In this document: positions 63,475-64,000 of the stretch, in pieces | How the letters are laid out: every line of letters begins with the position of its first letter | How positions within the stretch are numbered: position 1 is the first letter of the stretch | Origin: Flavobacterium micromati | Lineage (GTDB): Bacteria > Bacteroidota > Bacteroidia > Flavobacteriales > Flavobacteriaceae | Direction of reading: 5' to 3' | DNA length: 64,000 nucleotides | Assembly: GCF_900129585.1 (NCBI RefSeq) | Contig: NZ_FQWF01000012.1 | Span: 1-64,000 of the forward strand | Notes under the pieces: model-generated | Database searches by the model: none | Seen by the model: the letters and a program-made list of their open reading frames with translations, nothing else | What the model was told of the DNA's origin: nothing | Program-made: the position numbers and the translations under genes

Positions 63475-64000
63475 ATGAATAAATTCTTTCTACTTTTTTT
63501 GGTAATTTTTATTTTCTCTTGTAATAAAAATATACATTCTTATCAAGATATTGATAAAAGACCAAGTTTTGGTTACGAACCTCAGGAAGCCAAAAAATTA
63601 ATGGAGAAACACTGTTATACTTGTCATAGTCCAGTCGCAGATGAGGTGGAAGGTAGAATTGCGCCACCTTTTGTTGCTATTAAAGCACGCTATATTGACA
63701 AAGAAGGCTATAATAGAGTCGAATTTATAAAAGCAATTTCTGAATTTGTAGCAAATCCTACAGATGATAATGCGTTACTATATGGAGCAGTTAGAAAATT
63801 TGGTGTAATGCCAAAACAGGCTTTCCCTGATAGTGCTGCTGTAAAAATTGCCGCATTTATGTATGATTATAAAGTGGATGCGCCAGCATGGTTCAAGGAG
63901 CATTGGCAAGGTCACGGAAATACCGGTTGGGAACAATCTGGTAAAACGTTTGTTGCTGTCGCAAAAGAAAAGACGTTTGCAGATATAGGTTTAGAATATG
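63475..64000 (+). CDS. Cytochrome c lipoprotein, partial at the window end
   Basis: 175 residues are visible, the frame continues past the window. A lipoprotein signal (IFIFSC, Cys16) is followed by a c-type haem site CYTCH (about residue 46-50) and a Met candidate (FGVMPKQAF) for the axial ligand. An AFMYDYKVDAPAWF segment follows and a second, unseen part is likely. It would carry electrons in the periplasm. The start ATG at 63475 is supported by the signal. It is divergent from the peroxiredoxin gene and may be controlled by the two CRP/FNR-like sites. Confidence 0.85.
   Translation, partial: MNKFFLLFLVIFIFSCNKNIHSYQDIDKRPSFGYEPQEAKKLMEKHCYTCHSPVADEVEGRIAPPFVAIKARYIDKEGYNRVEFIKAISEFVANPTDDNALLYGAVRKFGVMPKQAFPDSAAVKIAAFMYDYKVDAPAWFKEHWQGHGNTGWEQSGKTFVAVAKEKTFADIGLEY

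Noticed and set aside
1-64000. tRNA or rRNA genes
   Set aside because: I looked for conserved T-arm strings and rRNA-like GC-rich blocks and found none I could support; a covariance scan would settle this.

Overview
The window looks like chromosome of a Flavobacteriaceae bacterium, probably Flavobacterium or a close relative. It is AT-rich, its promoters carry the Bacteroidetes -7 motif TAnnTTTG, and it contains Bacteroidetes-typical families (GLPGLI proteins, TonB-linked receptors, type III glutamine synthetase, Bacteroidetes-type PurM, DUF4197, DUF1543, Bacteroidetes lipoproteins). I saw no tRNA, rRNA or CRISPR array. Most core genes are intact: purM, type III glutamine synthetase, icmF, purU, pyrF, prfA, topB.

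Region by region. (1) 1-6.4 kb is an accessory patch. A frameshifted IS1182-like element and a truncated second copy in the same orientation bracket a 928-residue SIR2-domain protein, a candidate single-gene anti-phage system. Further decayed ends of the same IS family lie near 6.3 kb and perhaps 13.55 kb. (2) 6.5-17 kb holds an AsmA-like envelope protein flanked by two copies of a nested-hairpin repeat, a signal-less astacin-like metalloprotease, a small membrane-anchored protein and a large M16 peptidase. (3) 17-33 kb is core metabolism (purM, glutamine synthetase, TerC, DJ-1, icmF, purU, pyrF) with several dispersed palindromic repeats, including a 66-bp tandem array beside icmF. (4) 33-43 kb has an AraC/response regulator/histidine kinase run, prfA, two nuclease-like genes of possible defence function, a metallophosphoesterase and a formate/nitrite-type channel.

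(5) 43.6-52.1 kb is the most distinctive block: ten genes on the minus strand (HTTM/SdpB-like protein with an in-frame stop, partner protein, PadR repressor, HAAS membrane protein, beta-barrel receptor, GLPGLI protein, ABC ATPase and permease, DCC thiol oxidoreductase). It is bounded by 49-bp direct repeats, the gene at each end is cut exactly at the repeat, and two matching PadR-type palindromes sit upstream of padR and of the receptor-GLPGLI-ABC run. I read it as a mobile, PadR-controlled export or peptide-maturation island, now partly decayed. (6) 52.5-59.2 kb carries a lipoprotein, topoisomerase III and an iron-siderophore receptor with a PepSY partner behind a metal-regulator-like palindrome.

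(7) 59.2-63.3 kb is heavily rearranged: a DUF2683/YoeB toxin-antitoxin pair sits between two different valS 3' tails, the nearer valS tail is fused to the first codons of a peroxiredoxin, and the following MBL-rhodanese and peroxiredoxin genes carry frameshifts and a stop codon. Either this is genuine decay or the assembly is weak here; raw reads would decide. The window ends inside a cytochrome c lipoprotein gene preceded by two CRP/FNR-like palindromes.
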